Shown here one piece after another: positions 55,103 to 63,964 of a stretch of DNA of 64,000 bases (positions are counted from its first letter, which is position 1; the number at the start of each line of letters is the position of its first letter). The DNA is from Fontibacterium temperatum. GTDB taxonomy: Bacteria > Pseudomonadota > Alphaproteobacteria > Pelagibacterales > Pelagibacteraceae. The notes beneath the pieces were generated by a model, which was not told the origin of the DNA, made no database searches, and saw nothing but the letters and a program-made list of their open reading frames with translations. The translations under genes were made by a program, and so were the position numbers. Location of the stretch: NCBI GenBank assembly GCA_964203055.1, contig CAXNKS010000001.1, positions 496,001 to 560,000 of the forward strand, read 5' to 3'.

Positions 55103-55159
55103 CTTTACTAATAAATACAACTCAATTAGTGTTTAATCAAATAAACAAAGGGGGAAACA

Positions 55160-55429
55160 ATGGCTACACCAAAACAAGAAGCCCATTGGCAGAAAACTAA
55201 AGGTTTAATGTTTATAACCTTAGCAATCTGGTTCTTTTTCTCAACAGTAGTCTTCATGTTTGCAGCAGATTTAAACACTGCAAGCTTCTTAGGTTATAAA
55301 TTAGGATATTATATGACAGCGCAAGGCTCGATGCTCGCGTTTATCATATTAATTTTCTGGTCAAATAGCCGACAAGAAAAAATTGACAGAGAATTTGGTT
55401 TCTCTGATGAAGATAGGGAGGAAGACTAA
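55160..55429 (+). CDS. DUF4212 small subunit of sodium/solute symporter
   Basis: An 89-residue protein with two hydrophobic helices (about 18-38 and 50-68) and the family features HWQKTKGLMFITLAIWFFFS, GYKLGYYMTAQGSMLAFI and an acidic tail (FSDEDREED). DUF4212 proteins are encoded immediately before VC_2705-type sodium:solute symporters. An unusually strong AAAGGGGG ribosome-binding site stands 5 nt before the ATG. It ends 2 bp before the symporter gene. Confidence 0.9.
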   Translation: MATPKQEAHWQKTKGLMFITLAIWFFFSTVVFMFAADLNTASFLGYKLGYYMTAQGSMLAFIILIFWSNSRQEKIDREFGFSDEDREED

Positions 55430-55431
55430 CA

Positions 55432-57343
55432 ATGGCTAAAACTTCAAAACAATTTATCCAAGATCTACCTAAAATCTACGGTACGTATACCGGAGGTTTC
55501 TTGGTGTTCATCATATTGATGGGCGTCCTTGAAAAAATGGGAGTGTCTGGAAGAAACATTGGACTAGCGTTTGTGGGTTTCACAATTTTCATCTATGCGT
55601 TGATTGGTTGGATCTCAAGAACGACTGATGTTGATGAATACTACTTAGCAGGAAAAAAAGTTCCAACAGTGTTTAACGGAATGGCAACTGCGGCTGACTG
55701 GATGTCAGGTGCGTCTTTCGTTGCAATGGCAGGCGGAATCTACTTTGGTGGATATACCTACATGGCATTCTTAATTGGTTGGACTGGTGGATACGTGTTG
55801 GTATCAACTCTTCTTGCTCCATATCTTAGAAAATTTGGATGTTACACAGTTCCAGATTTTATTGGAGCTAGATACGGTGGAAACCTTGCACGATTCTGCG
55901 CGGTATTAATTCTATTAATTGCATCATTTACTTATGTGACTGCACAAATCACAGCAACTGGAAGCATTGCACAGAAAGCTTTAAGTACGCCAGCTTTCCC
56001 AGTGTCATTTGAATTTGGTTGTTGGACAGGTTTAATTACAATTCTACTTTGCTCTATGCTTGGTGGAATGAGATCTGTTACTTGGTCGCAAGTTGCACAG
56101 TATATTGTGTTAATTATAGCTTACTTGAGTTCCTATCTTCTGGATATCTTGGAAATACAATTTCGGAGTATTCCCACATATAATGTTAGGAGATGAGGTA
56201 CAAAGACTTGCCGCACTTGAACAACAATATGGACTTACGAAGCATACTAAAGATGTCATGGATGCTGCCAAAATACCAAGTGATGCACTTGGAAATGCTA
56301 CATCGCTTAAATACATTGTAGGCGGTCACTCAGCAGTTCCTGCAGGTCACGAAGTTGCTTGGAGATATATTTCTCTTGCAATTTGTATGATGGTCGGCAC
56401 AGCGTCTTTACCTCACATTTTAATGAGGTACTTCACAACTCCTACTGTAACTTCAGCTAGAAGATCTGTTGGTTGGTCACTATTCTTCATTGGATTGCTT
56501 TATTTATCAGCACCAATGCTTGCAACAGTGTCTAAAATCAGCTTGATGGATCCTAATTTACCTACAGCTATTATTGGAAAGAAAATTTCTGATGTAATGG
56601 CAATCGAGTGGGTGAAAAACTGGGTAGCAGTTGGTCAGGTGAGGATTGTAGACTTTAACAATGATGGCATTCTGCAATTAAGCGAATGGTTCATGAATGA
56701 AGACGTGGTTGTTCTTGCAACTCCTGAAATAGCAGGTCTTCCATACGTGATCTCTGGACTTGTTGCTGCCGGTGGATTAGCTGCCGCGATGTCAACTGCG
56801 GATGGTCTAATTCTTGCTATGGCTAATGCAGTGTCTCACGACATCTACTACAAAATGATTGATCCAAAAGCTTCAGTGCAAAAAAGATTAATCGTTGCTC
56901 GAGTTCTTTTAGTTGTACTTGGGTCGCTTGCTGCCATTATGGCATCATTCAGACTTACAGGTATCTTAGGAGCCGTTGCGTGGGCGTTTGACTTTGCAAT
57001 GTCTGGATTGTTCTTCCCACTTGTACTTGGTGTATGGTGGAAGAGAGCAACTCGATCTGGTGCAATCGCTGGAATGCTTTGTGGTCTTATCGCTGGATTT
57101 GCTTACCTAACTTGGGTTGGCGTTCCGAATAAGGACATAACGTGGTTCATGGGTGCAACACCTTGGAAAGACATTCACTGGATATTTGTAGACAACTTAC
57201 GATTTGGTATTCCTGGAGCTTTAGTTAGCTTGATTGCCATGGTTACTGTAAGTTTGGTTACAAAACCAGAATCAAAAGCGGTTATGGACATGATTGATGA
57301 AGTGAGAATAGCTTCAGGCAAAACTGTCGTAAGGCATGCTTAA
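55432..57343 (+). CDS. actP: Sodium/solute (acetate-type) symporter, ActP/VC_2705 family (one-base frameshift)
   Basis: A member of the SSS family with about 13-14 membrane helices. The first frame (to about 56128) has ISRTTDVDEYYLAGKKVPTVFNGMATAADWMSGASFVAM and FGCYTVPDFIGARYG. It then ends in SSYLLDILEIQF...NVRR-stop at 56196. The next frame resumes with WKYNFGVFPHIMLGDE and continues through MVGTASLPHILMRYFTTP to 57343. One extra base near 56125-56130 (TTGAGTT) accounts for it; corrected length is 636 residues. Adjacency to acs suggests acetate or a small carboxylate as substrate (inference). SD GGGAGG is strong. Confidence 0.9.
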
Positions 57344-57356
57344 ATAAAACTTTTTC

Positions 57357-57383
57357 TCAAGGGGCGATTTATTCGCCCCTTGA
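57357..57383 (+). terminator. Intrinsic terminator after symporter gene
   Basis: TCAAGGGGCGA (57357-57367) and TCGCCCCTTGA (57373-57383) pair perfectly (11 bp) with a 5-nt loop, 14 bp after the symporter stop. It is followed by ACTTTCTT, a modest U-tract, on the plus strand. Confidence 0.75.
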
Positions 57384-57409
57384 ACTTTCTTAAAAAAATT
57401 TTCTAAATT

Positions 57410-57745
57410 ATGCCAGTCTGGGTTCTTGTTCTTGATTATGTAATGGGAATGATTATGTGGACGCTTATTGGTAGAACGGCGATGAATATTTTTCAAAGAG
57501 AAGACTCTAATTTCTTTTTTATGAAAATGTTCGTGAAATTTACAAATCCAATTATTAAACCTTTTAGTATTATAACTCCAAGTTTTATCATTGCTCCTTT
57601 AGTGCCACTTTATGTTGCTTGGTTTTTTTATATGTTCAGATTTTATTTTATGCCTTGGGCTCTAGGCTATTCAGTAATGGGTATGCTTTCTTTTCCATTG
57701 GAGAGTGAATTTACTCAAGTCTTCTTAACTTTGTTTAAAAAATAA
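57410..57745 (+). CDS. Small membrane protein, possibly YggT-like
   Basis: A 111-residue protein with two or three helices (about 3-22, 52-75 and 80-98). The repeat-like FTNPIIKPFSIITPSF resembles the NP.I.P.R..iP motif of the YggT family, but only one copy is clear, so the assignment is tentative. It begins 27 bp after the terminator that closes the symporter gene and precedes rpe by about 45 bp. Confidence 0.6.
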   Translation: MPVWVLVLDYVMGMIMWTLIGRTAMNIFQREDSNFFFMKMFVKFTNPIIKPFSIITPSFIIAPLVPLYVAWFFYMFRFYFMPWALGYSVMGMLSFPLESEFTQVFLTLFKK

Positions 57746-57792
57746 TTATAAAAAAACGTTTTAAATTCCTTAAATTCATTTAATTGTGTGCT

Positions 57793-58449
57793 GTGGCACA
57801 AAATATAAAAATATCACCATCTATTCTATCAGCTGATTTTAGTATTCTAGGCGATGAAATTAAAAGTTTAGAACAAGCTGGCGCAGATTTAATTCACATT
57901 GATGTTATGGACGGCCACTTTGTTCCAAATATTACAATGGGACCTCCTATTATTAAGATGGTTAGAAAATGCACAAAACTTCCATTTGATGTGCATTTAA
58001 TGATCTCTCCTGTTGAAAAATATATTAAAGCGTTTGCAGATGCAGGCTCAGACATTATTACCATTCACCCTGAAGCAACGGATAATTTAAAAAGAGCTGT
58101 TGGCACAATTAAATCTTTGGGAAAAAAAGCAGGTGTTTCTTTAAATCCTAAAACACCTATTAGCGCTTTAATGGATGTTATTAATGATATTGATCTTATT
58201 TTAATTATGAGTGTGAACCCTGGCTTTGCAGGACAAAGTTTTATGAGTGAAGTTCTTCCTAAAGTAACTGAACTTAGAAAAATGATTAACGATAAGAAAC
58301 TTAAAATTGATATTGAAATTGATGGTGGAATTAACTTTGAAACTGCGCCCCTTGCAGTAAAAGCGGGTGCTAATATCTTAGTGTCTGGAACAACTATTTT
58401 CTCTGGTTCCTTAAAAGATAATATTCAAAAATTAAGAAATTGCGCTTAA
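57793..58449 (+). CDS. rpe: Ribulose-phosphate 3-epimerase
   Basis: Interconverts ribulose-5-P and xylulose-5-P in the pentose phosphate pathway. The TIM-barrel protein has ISPSILSADF near the N terminus, HIDVMDGHFVPNITMGP (His/Asp metal ligands), VHLMISPVEKYI, MSVNPGFAGQSFM and EIDGGINFETAP. I prefer GTG at 57793 (MAQNIKISPS, 218 residues); an in-frame TTG at 57784 would add MCA. No ATG is available near the N terminus. Confidence 0.95.
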   Translation: MAQNIKISPSILSADFSILGDEIKSLEQAGADLIHIDVMDGHFVPNITMGPPIIKMVRKCTKLPFDVHLMISPVEKYIKAFADAGSDIITIHPEATDNLKRAVGTIKSLGKKAGVSLNPKTPISALMDVINDIDLILIMSVNPGFAGQSFMSEVLPKVTELRKMINDKKLKIDIEIDGGINFETAPLAVKAGANILVSGTTIFSGSLKDNIQKLRNCA

Positions 58450-60102
58450 GTGTCCAATCTCAATACATTTAATCTTTATCTTTTATCTTTAAAAAAAAGC
58501 TTTCAAGATCGATTAAGGGAGAAAAAATTTAAAAGTTCAAATTATAATGTTTCATTAGGCGGTATTCAGCCTCATCGAATTTACGAATCCTCTAATATAT
58601 TTTTAATTCAAGATCTTATTAATCATGATCCCATTATCCTCAATAGTGTCAGAAAATTTACAACTAATGTTTGGAAAATCACTAATTTAGAAGACGATAA
58701 AATAAAAAAACTTCATAATTTTTCCTGGCTGCCGGCGCTAAATATTAAAACTGAAAAAGAACTAGGCTGCTTAATTATTGACCAATGGATCAATAATTTT
58801 TCAAATTATAATGAAAAATATTGGACGCTTGATATCGTAACCATGCGTTTAATATATTGGATCTCAAGCTACGAGATTATTTTTAAAAACAGTGATCTTA
58901 TTTTTAGAAGCAAAGTTATTAATAATATTGTCAAACAAACCAAACATTTATTTAAAAATATCAGCTTAATTAGTGGTGGTGTTGATAAAATAAAATCTCT
59001 TGCAGCACTAATTTTAGTTGGAAATTCCTTTGAACAGTATGAAGAATATACTCAATATGGGCTTAAAAATTTAGAAGATGAACTTGGAAATTTTGTTAAT
59101 AAAGATGGATTTGTCAAAAGCAAAAACCCTGAAGATTTATTTTGGACTTTATATTTTTTAGTTCTCATTAGAGAATGGTTAACATTATCTAGAAAACAAA
59201 CCCCTGCTTTTATAAATATTTATATAAATTCTCTTGGTATTTGTTTTAAGTTTTTAAGATTTTCAAACGGAGATCTGCCTCTTTTTAACGGCGCTAATCA
59301 AATTAATACTGAAAAATTTTATGAGTTTTTAGAATCTAGAGGTTATGAATTTGAAAGTATGGAAAATATTTTTTGTGGTTATGCAAAAATTAAATCAAAG
59401 AAAATTGAATTATTTATAGATGCTAATAACCCCTCTTCCATGCTGCATTCAAGAAATTATCAAGCAGGGCCATTGTCATTTGAACTTGCATCAAATGGTG
59501 TAAAATTTATCTGCAATTCTGGATCAGGTAAAAATCTTGGTGAAGAATTATCTTATTTAAGCTCATCAACTGCAGCACATTCAACAGTTACAATTAACGA
59601 TACCTCGTCTTGTATATTTCAAAAGAATGCTTTGATTAGAAAATATTTTGGAAATTCTCTCATTGAAAAACATAATATTTTTAAGCAAGAATTTAAAAAT
59701 GATAAAGAATTTATTCAATGCATTGTTGGTCATGATGGTTATGAAAAAAGATTTAAAATATTGCACGAACGACAAATCACTTTATTTAAATTAAAAAATC
59801 ACATTGAGGGAATTGATAGTCTAAAATGCAAAAACCTAGAGAATAAAAATTTAACTTTTAGTGTAAGATTTCATATTCACCCCGATATTCGCATCACCAA
59901 AACCATGGGGAATGATATTCTGCTTAGCTCAAGCGGTGGTGAGGGTTGGATATTTAGAAGCCCTCAAATACCGACTAAAATTGAGAAGAATCTTTATTTT
60001 GGTAACTCAGACAATATTAAGGAAACCTCATTTATTCTGCTTGAGGGGAATGTAGAAAATGAGAACACTAATATTATTTGGCATCTAGAAAAAGCCAAAT
60101 AA
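58450..60102 (+). CDS. Heparinase II/III-like protein
   Basis: A 550-residue protein with an all-alpha N-terminal half and a beta-sandwich C-terminal half. The C-terminal half carries the heparinase II/III signatures SMLHSRNYQAGPLSFELASNG, AHSTVTINDTSS (catalytic-region His) and FSVRFHIHPDIR. No signal peptide is evident. In alphaproteobacteria such genes regularly sit next to rpe and purH; whether it acts on a polysaccharide is unproven. It starts with GTG immediately after the rpe stop. Confidence 0.85.
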   Translation: MSNLNTFNLYLLSLKKSFQDRLREKKFKSSNYNVSLGGIQPHRIYESSNIFLIQDLINHDPIILNSVRKFTTNVWKITNLEDDKIKKLHNFSWLPALNIKTEKELGCLIIDQWINNFSNYNEKYWTLDIVTMRLIYWISSYEIIFKNSDLIFRSKVINNIVKQTKHLFKNISLISGGVDKIKSLAALILVGNSFEQYEEYTQYGLKNLEDELGNFVNKDGFVKSKNPEDLFWTLYFLVLIREWLTLSRKQTPAFINIYINSLGICFKFLRFSNGDLPLFNGANQINTEKFYEFLESRGYEFESMENIFCGYAKIKSKKIELFIDANNPSSMLHSRNYQAGPLSFELASNGVKFICNSGSGKNLGEELSYLSSSTAAHSTVTINDTSSCIFQKNALIRKYFGNSLIEKHNIFKQEFKNDKEFIQCIVGHDGYEKRFKILHERQITLFKLKNHIEGIDSLKCKNLENKNLTFSVRFHIHPDIRITKTMGNDILLSSSGGEGWIFRSPQIPTKIEKNLYFGNSDNIKETSFILLEGNVENENTNIIWHLEKAK

Positions 60103-60126
60103 AAATCGTATACCCAATACTCCTTC

Positions 60127-61686
60127 ATGCAACTGATTAAAATTAAAAAAGCCTTAATCTCTGTTTCTGATAAAACAAATCTAAAAGAAGTTCTCGAATG
60201 TTTACAAGCAAACAATGTTGAAATTATCAGCACCGGCGGCAGCTATAAATTTATAAAAGATCTTGGTTTTAAATGTACTGAAATTTCAGAATATACAAAA
60301 TTTCCTGAAATATTAGATGGTAGACTTAAAACATTGCACCCAAAAATTCATGGAGGTCTTCTTGCTAAAGCTGACGATAAAGAACACCAAGATCAAATCA
60401 AAAAAGAAGGTATAGATTTTATAAATTTACTGATTGTTAATCTTTATCCATTTGAGAAAAAGCTTTTAGAAAAAGCAGACTTTGACACGATGATTGAAAA
60501 TATCGACATAGGTGGTCCTGCCATGGTTAGATCTTCGGCCAAGAATTTTAAATTTACAACGGTTATATCAAGCACCGATCAATATTCAGATTTAATAAAT
60601 GAATTAAATAATAATAAAGGATCAACCTCTTTTGAATTTAGAAAAAAACTTGCAACCGATGCTTTTCTTGAAACCGCTTATTACGACTCTGTAATATCTA
60701 ATTGGATGAATGATTTAAGAGATAATAAATTTCCAAAAAAAATTACAATAGCAGGTCAACTCAAAGATAAATTAAGATATGGAGAGAACCCACATCAGCA
60801 AGCCTCTGTTTATAAAATAAATTATAAAAATGATTTCTTATCCAAGATAAAACAAATCCAAGGAAAAGAGCTTAGCTACAATAATTATTTAGATATGTAT
60901 TCAGCGGTATCCATATCTAAAGAGTTAGGAGAAAATGGCAGTTCTTGCGTTATCGTTAAACACAACAATCCTTGCGGCTGTGCTATCGCAGAAAATGCCC
61001 TTAAATCCTACGAATTAGCCCTTTCTAGCGATCCTATCAGTGCTTTTGGGGGTATTGTCAGCTTTAATGGAGAAGTCGATGAAAAGCTTGCTAGTGAGAT
61101 CACAAAAACATTCTATGAAGTGATTATTGCAAGAAGCTTTAATAAAAAAAGCTTAGAAATTTTTGAAAAGAAAAAAAACTTAAGATTAATTTCTTTAGAA
61201 AACTTTAAAGAACAAGATAAATTTTCTTACACATTTTTAGGTGATAATTTTTTAATTCAAGACAAAGATCAAATTGAAATTAATAAAAAAGAATTAAAAT
61301 TTGTAACTAAAAACAAACCAACCGATAAAGAATTAGATGATTTAATATTTGCATTTAAGGTTTGTAAATTTGTAAAATCTAATGCAATTGTTATAGCAAA
61401 AAATAATAAGACACTTGGCATTGGCGCTGGCCAAACTAACAGATTGGCTTCTAGCAAAATTGCATGTCAAAATGCTAATGAATTTTTCAAAGATGAAATT
61501 AAAGGAAGTGTTGCGGCATCTGATGCTTTTTTTCCATTTGCAGATGGATTAAATGAACTTATCAAGATTGGTGTTAAATGTATTATCCAGCCAGGCGGAT
61601 CAATTAAAGATGATGAAGTAATTGCTGCGGCGGAGAAAGCTGGAATTGCAATGGTATTTACTGGGATTAGAAACTTTAGACACTAA
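60127..61686 (+). CDS. purH: Bifunctional AICAR transformylase/IMP cyclohydrolase
   Basis: Last two steps of IMP synthesis. The N-terminal cyclohydrolase domain (about 1-150) has ALISVSDKTNLKEVLECL, STGGSYKFIKDLG and GRLKTLHPKIHGGLLAK. The C-terminal transformylase domain has LRYGENPHQQASVY, IVKHNNPCGCAIAENA (catalytic Lys-His), SDPISAFGGIVSFNGEVD, and ends SDAFFPFADGLNELIKIGVKCIIQPGGSIKDDE. Its 519 residues are normal. Its last 11 bp overlap the convergent phhB gene. Confidence 0.97.
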   Translation: MQLIKIKKALISVSDKTNLKEVLECLQANNVEIISTGGSYKFIKDLGFKCTEISEYTKFPEILDGRLKTLHPKIHGGLLAKADDKEHQDQIKKEGIDFINLLIVNLYPFEKKLLEKADFDTMIENIDIGGPAMVRSSAKNFKFTTVISSTDQYSDLINELNNNKGSTSFEFRKKLATDAFLETAYYDSVISNWMNDLRDNKFPKKITIAGQLKDKLRYGENPHQQASVYKINYKNDFLSKIKQIQGKELSYNNYLDMYSAVSISKELGENGSSCVIVKHNNPCGCAIAENALKSYELALSSDPISAFGGIVSFNGEVDEKLASEITKTFYEVIIARSFNKKSLEIFEKKKNLRLISLENFKEQDKFSYTFLGDNFLIQDKDQIEINKKELKFVTKNKPTDKELDDLIFAFKVCKFVKSNAIVIAKNNKTLGIGAGQTNRLASSKIACQNANEFFKDEIKGSVAASDAFFPFADGLNELIKIGVKCIIQPGGSIKDDEVIAAAEKAGIAMVFTGIRNFRH

Positions 61687-62014
61687 TCATATCTATCTTA
61701 GAGGCTAAGATAAAATCACTTAAAGAAAGTCCATTAATTGCATGAGTAAGTATATTAACTTCAGCATAACCCCAGCCAAATTTTAAATCTGGGTGATGAC
61801 CTTCCTCCTCAGCAATATTTGATAACTTATTAATAAAACCTAAACTCTTTTCAAAATTAGAAAATTTATAAACTCTTGATAAATAAAATGCTTTTTTTTC
61901 ATTAATTAAAACTTTCCAATCTGTTAAATATTTTAAATACTCATCAATTTGTTCTCTAGTAAATGGAGGAATATCTCCTCTGCAGGGGACACATTTTTTT
62001 TTATGAAGATCCAT
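61676..62014 (-). CDS. phhB: Pterin-4a-carbinolamine dehydratase
   Basis: A 112-residue protein with the PCD active-site motif AEEEGHHPDLKFGWGYAEVNILTHAINGLS (two adjacent histidines, then a distal His) in the C-terminal half. The function in bacteria without phenylalanine hydroxylase is uncertain; roles in pterin recycling or molybdopterin have been proposed. Its 5' flank ends at the start of the 79-bp direct repeat at 62044. Confidence 0.93.
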   Translation of the reverse strand: MDLHKKKCVPCRGDIPPFTREQIDEYLKYLTDWKVLINEKKAFYLSRVYKFSNFEKSLGFINKLSNIAEEEGHHPDLKFGWGYAEVNILTHAINGLSLSDFILASKIDMISV

Positions 62015-62043
62015 AATTGGTTTATTATATTAGATTAGAGAAA

Positions 62044-62122
62044 TTGTCTGCCTGAGATTTAATAAATCAAAATCCGATTTCTTTTATAAATTTTTCAAAA
62101 TCATTTTTCCACGCATTTAAAT
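62044..62122. repeat. 79-bp direct repeat, copy A
   Basis: Identical over 79 bp to 62829-62907. It contains a copy of the last 56 bp of the hydrolase gene (codons for NAWKNDFEKFIKEIGF and stop) plus 23 bp of its downstream DNA. This copy is detached from any complete hydrolase gene and abuts the fkbM stop codon, so it is a duplicated gene end. Confidence 0.9.
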
Positions 62123-62798
62123 TCAATCAATAACATTTTGAATATTATGATTATAAAATTCCTGTTTTTTTAAAGCATTATCTATAAATTCAAGAACAAT
62201 AATATCTGGTCGATATTTATTAATATCAAATCCTTTTAAAACGTTCATTTCATAACCTTCAACATCAATTGTTAAAAAATCTATTTTATTATCTTTAAAA
62301 GGAGAATTTTCAATAATTGAATTTAATGTTTCAGATTTAATTTTTTTTATATCAAGTGATTTACCTCCTCTAGAATCAAATGTTTCTTTGCTCAAAGTAT
62401 TAATTGCTGAACGATCGTGATAAAAATATAAATCTACTTCTCCAGATTTATCTGAAACAGCAATTTGCTTATTATAATCTCTTGGTCTTAAATAATTAAA
62501 TATCTCTATTGTATGAGAATCAACATCTATATTAATCCCTCTCCATCCTTTTTTATAAAGAAGATAAGTATTATTTGCTAACTTTGGATGAAAACAACCT
62601 ACATCAATATATATTCCTTCTTTTTTATCTCTAAAGAAATGCTTTAATAAAAGATCTAGACCATATCTAGTAAATGATTTGATGAACACTATTTTTTCTA
62701 TTATAAAATCTATGAACAAAAAAATATAAAGACTTTAAGAAATTATTTTTCTCCGTAAAAAGAAATTTTTGTTTAAGATATTTTTCAATATTTTTCAT
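62123..62798 (-). pseudogene. FkbM-family methyltransferase, frameshifted and 3'-truncated
   Basis: The main frame (62123-62719) encodes IYIDVGCFHPKLANNTYLLYKKGWRG (SAM-binding), INIDVD and IDFLTIDVEGYEMNVLKGF, the FkbM signature. Two defects are visible. First, an ATG at 62798 opens a sensible N terminus (MKNIEKYLKQKFLFTEK, 43 codons) that hits a stop at 62667, while the methyltransferase frame runs one base away; one surplus base joins IIY to RYGLDLL. Second, the protein ends at the edge of the 79-bp repeat, after EFYNHNIQNVID, short of a usual FkbM domain. FkbM enzymes O-methylate sugars or other acceptors. Confidence 0.7.
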
Positions 62799-62828
62799 TA
62801 ACGTCAATTAGAATATCATTATAAAAAG

Positions 62829-62907
62829 TTGTCTGCCTGAGATTTAATAAATCAAAATCCGATTTCTTTTATAAATTTTTCAAAATCATTTTTCCACGCA
62901 TTTAAAT
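62829..62907. repeat. 79-bp direct repeat, copy B
   Basis: The native copy: bases 62852-62907 are the 3' end of the hydrolase gene and 62829-62851 its downstream flank. Together with copy A it brackets a 706-bp segment carrying fkbM. Both copies start with the TTGTCTGCC motif. Confidence 0.9.
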
Positions 62908-63706
62908 CTCCTCTAAAAATTGAGTGACCATCCTCTTTATAAGCAGGTAAACTTATAAACTGACCTTTGCCGCCCGCTTTTTGAAATGCTGCAAACCAAT
63001 CTTTTGGTAATTGTTCTCCCCAAAATTTATCATTCACACTATATAACCAGAGTGTTGGAACTTTATTTGATGCTCCATACTTTGCAAAAGTGTCTTTGAT
63101 TAAATAATCGCCACAAGGTTTTTCTGCTGATTTTATTGGATCTCCACCATCACCTCCTGCAAAATTTATTGCACCTTTTAAACCTGATATATTTTCCGCT
63201 GACAAACCAATAGTAGTAAATCCACCCACCGATTGCCCAACTACAATTCCTTTAGTCCTGTCAATATAACTAAAATCAAAAACGTGATTAAGAACTTGTT
63301 TAGATTGATCAATGGCAACTTTTCTTGCTTCAAGATAATTTTTATTACCACAAGCGCCAGAATAATCAGCGTCAGGTCCTCCTGATACACCATAACCAAT
63401 TCTTGTTGGTAAAATAACTGTAAAACCTTTGCTTACAAAATATTCTGAATTTCTTTTCTCGCTAGACCTACCAAATTTTCCTCTCTCTTGGTCAGTGCCT
63501 GCTCTGCCGTGACTAAATAATAAATAAGGTGCTTTTTTTATAGCATCATCTCGCCAAATAGTAACTGTAATCTTCTGTTCAAATTTTGGATTATTAGTAA
63601 AATTACTATTAGATACAGATACTGGAACTTCTATTATTTCCTCTATTATTCTTGCAAAAGAAGAATTGCAGAATAAAAAAAGAATTAGAATTAATTTTAA
63701 AAACAC
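62852..63706 (-). CDS. Secreted alpha/beta hydrolase (dienelactone hydrolase-like)
   Basis: A 284-residue protein with a signal peptide (1-18, cleavage near SFARI). The hydrolase fold shows LLFSHGRAGTDQ (oxyanion region), nucleophile Ser159 in VVGQSVGGFTT, an acid in LYSVNDKFWGE and the histidine in EDGHSIFRG. It resembles predicted dienelactone hydrolases or platelet-activating-factor acetylhydrolase-like lipases. Substrate unknown. Its 3' end is duplicated at 62067-62122. Confidence 0.82.
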   Translation of the reverse strand: MFLKLILILFLFCNSSFARIIEEIIEVPVSVSNSNFTNNPKFEQKITVTIWRDDAIKKAPYLLFSHGRAGTDQERGKFGRSSEKRNSEYFVSKGFTVILPTRIGYGVSGGPDADYSGACGNKNYLEARKVAIDQSKQVLNHVFDFSYIDRTKGIVVGQSVGGFTTIGLSAENISGLKGAINFAGGDGGDPIKSAEKPCGDYLIKDTFAKYGASNKVPTLWLYSVNDKFWGEQLPKDWFAAFQKAGGKGQFISLPAYKEDGHSIFRGDLNAWKNDFEKFIKEIGF

Positions 63707-63727
63707 TAATCATAGTATCATCTTAAA

Positions 63728-63749
63728 AGTTGTCTGCCAGTTGTCTGCC
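63728..63749. repeat. Tandem 11-bp repeat AGTTGTCTGCC x2
   Basis: Two perfect adjacent copies (63728-63738 and 63739-63749) lie between the hydrolase gene and the 3' end of tRNA-Gly. A third copy starts at 62827 and a 10-base variant at 62043, both at the starts of the 79-bp repeats. Confidence 0.8.
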
Positions 63750-63798
63750 ATCAAAAAATAAGGGAATTTGAAAAAAGATTAATGATTACTTGCTGATT

Positions 63799-63873
63799 TG
63801 GAGCGGGTGAAGGGAATTGAACCCACGACCTAATCGTTGGCAACGATTCGCTCTACCACTGAGCTACACCCGC
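63799..63873 (-). tRNA. tRNA-Gly (anticodon GCC)
   Basis: The minus strand folds as a full cloverleaf: acceptor GCGGGTG/CACCCGC, D arm GCTC-AGTGGTA-GAGC, anticodon stem AATCG/CGATT around loop TTGCCAA (anticodon GCC), five-base variable loop, and T loop TTCAATT. CCA is encoded (63799-63801). The T stem GTGGG/CCCTT has a U-U mismatch at the second pair and a G-U at the first. Its 3' side faces the repeat/fkbM region. Confidence 0.96.
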
Positions 63874-63964
63874 TTAATAATCCAGTGAAATTAAACAAAA
63901 ATAAATTATAATCAATTGAAAAGTGAAATTGAATTAAACAAATTAAACACTATATTAATTCATA

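Noticed and set aside
54936..55136. Plus-strand open frame before DUF4212
   Set aside because: It is antisense to the 225-residue minus-strand gene and its composition is that of a shadow frame.
62044..62907. Insertion sequence or transposon carrying fkbM
   Set aside because: No transposase, no terminal inverted repeats, and the 79-bp direct repeats are far longer than target-site duplications and derive from the neighbouring gene.
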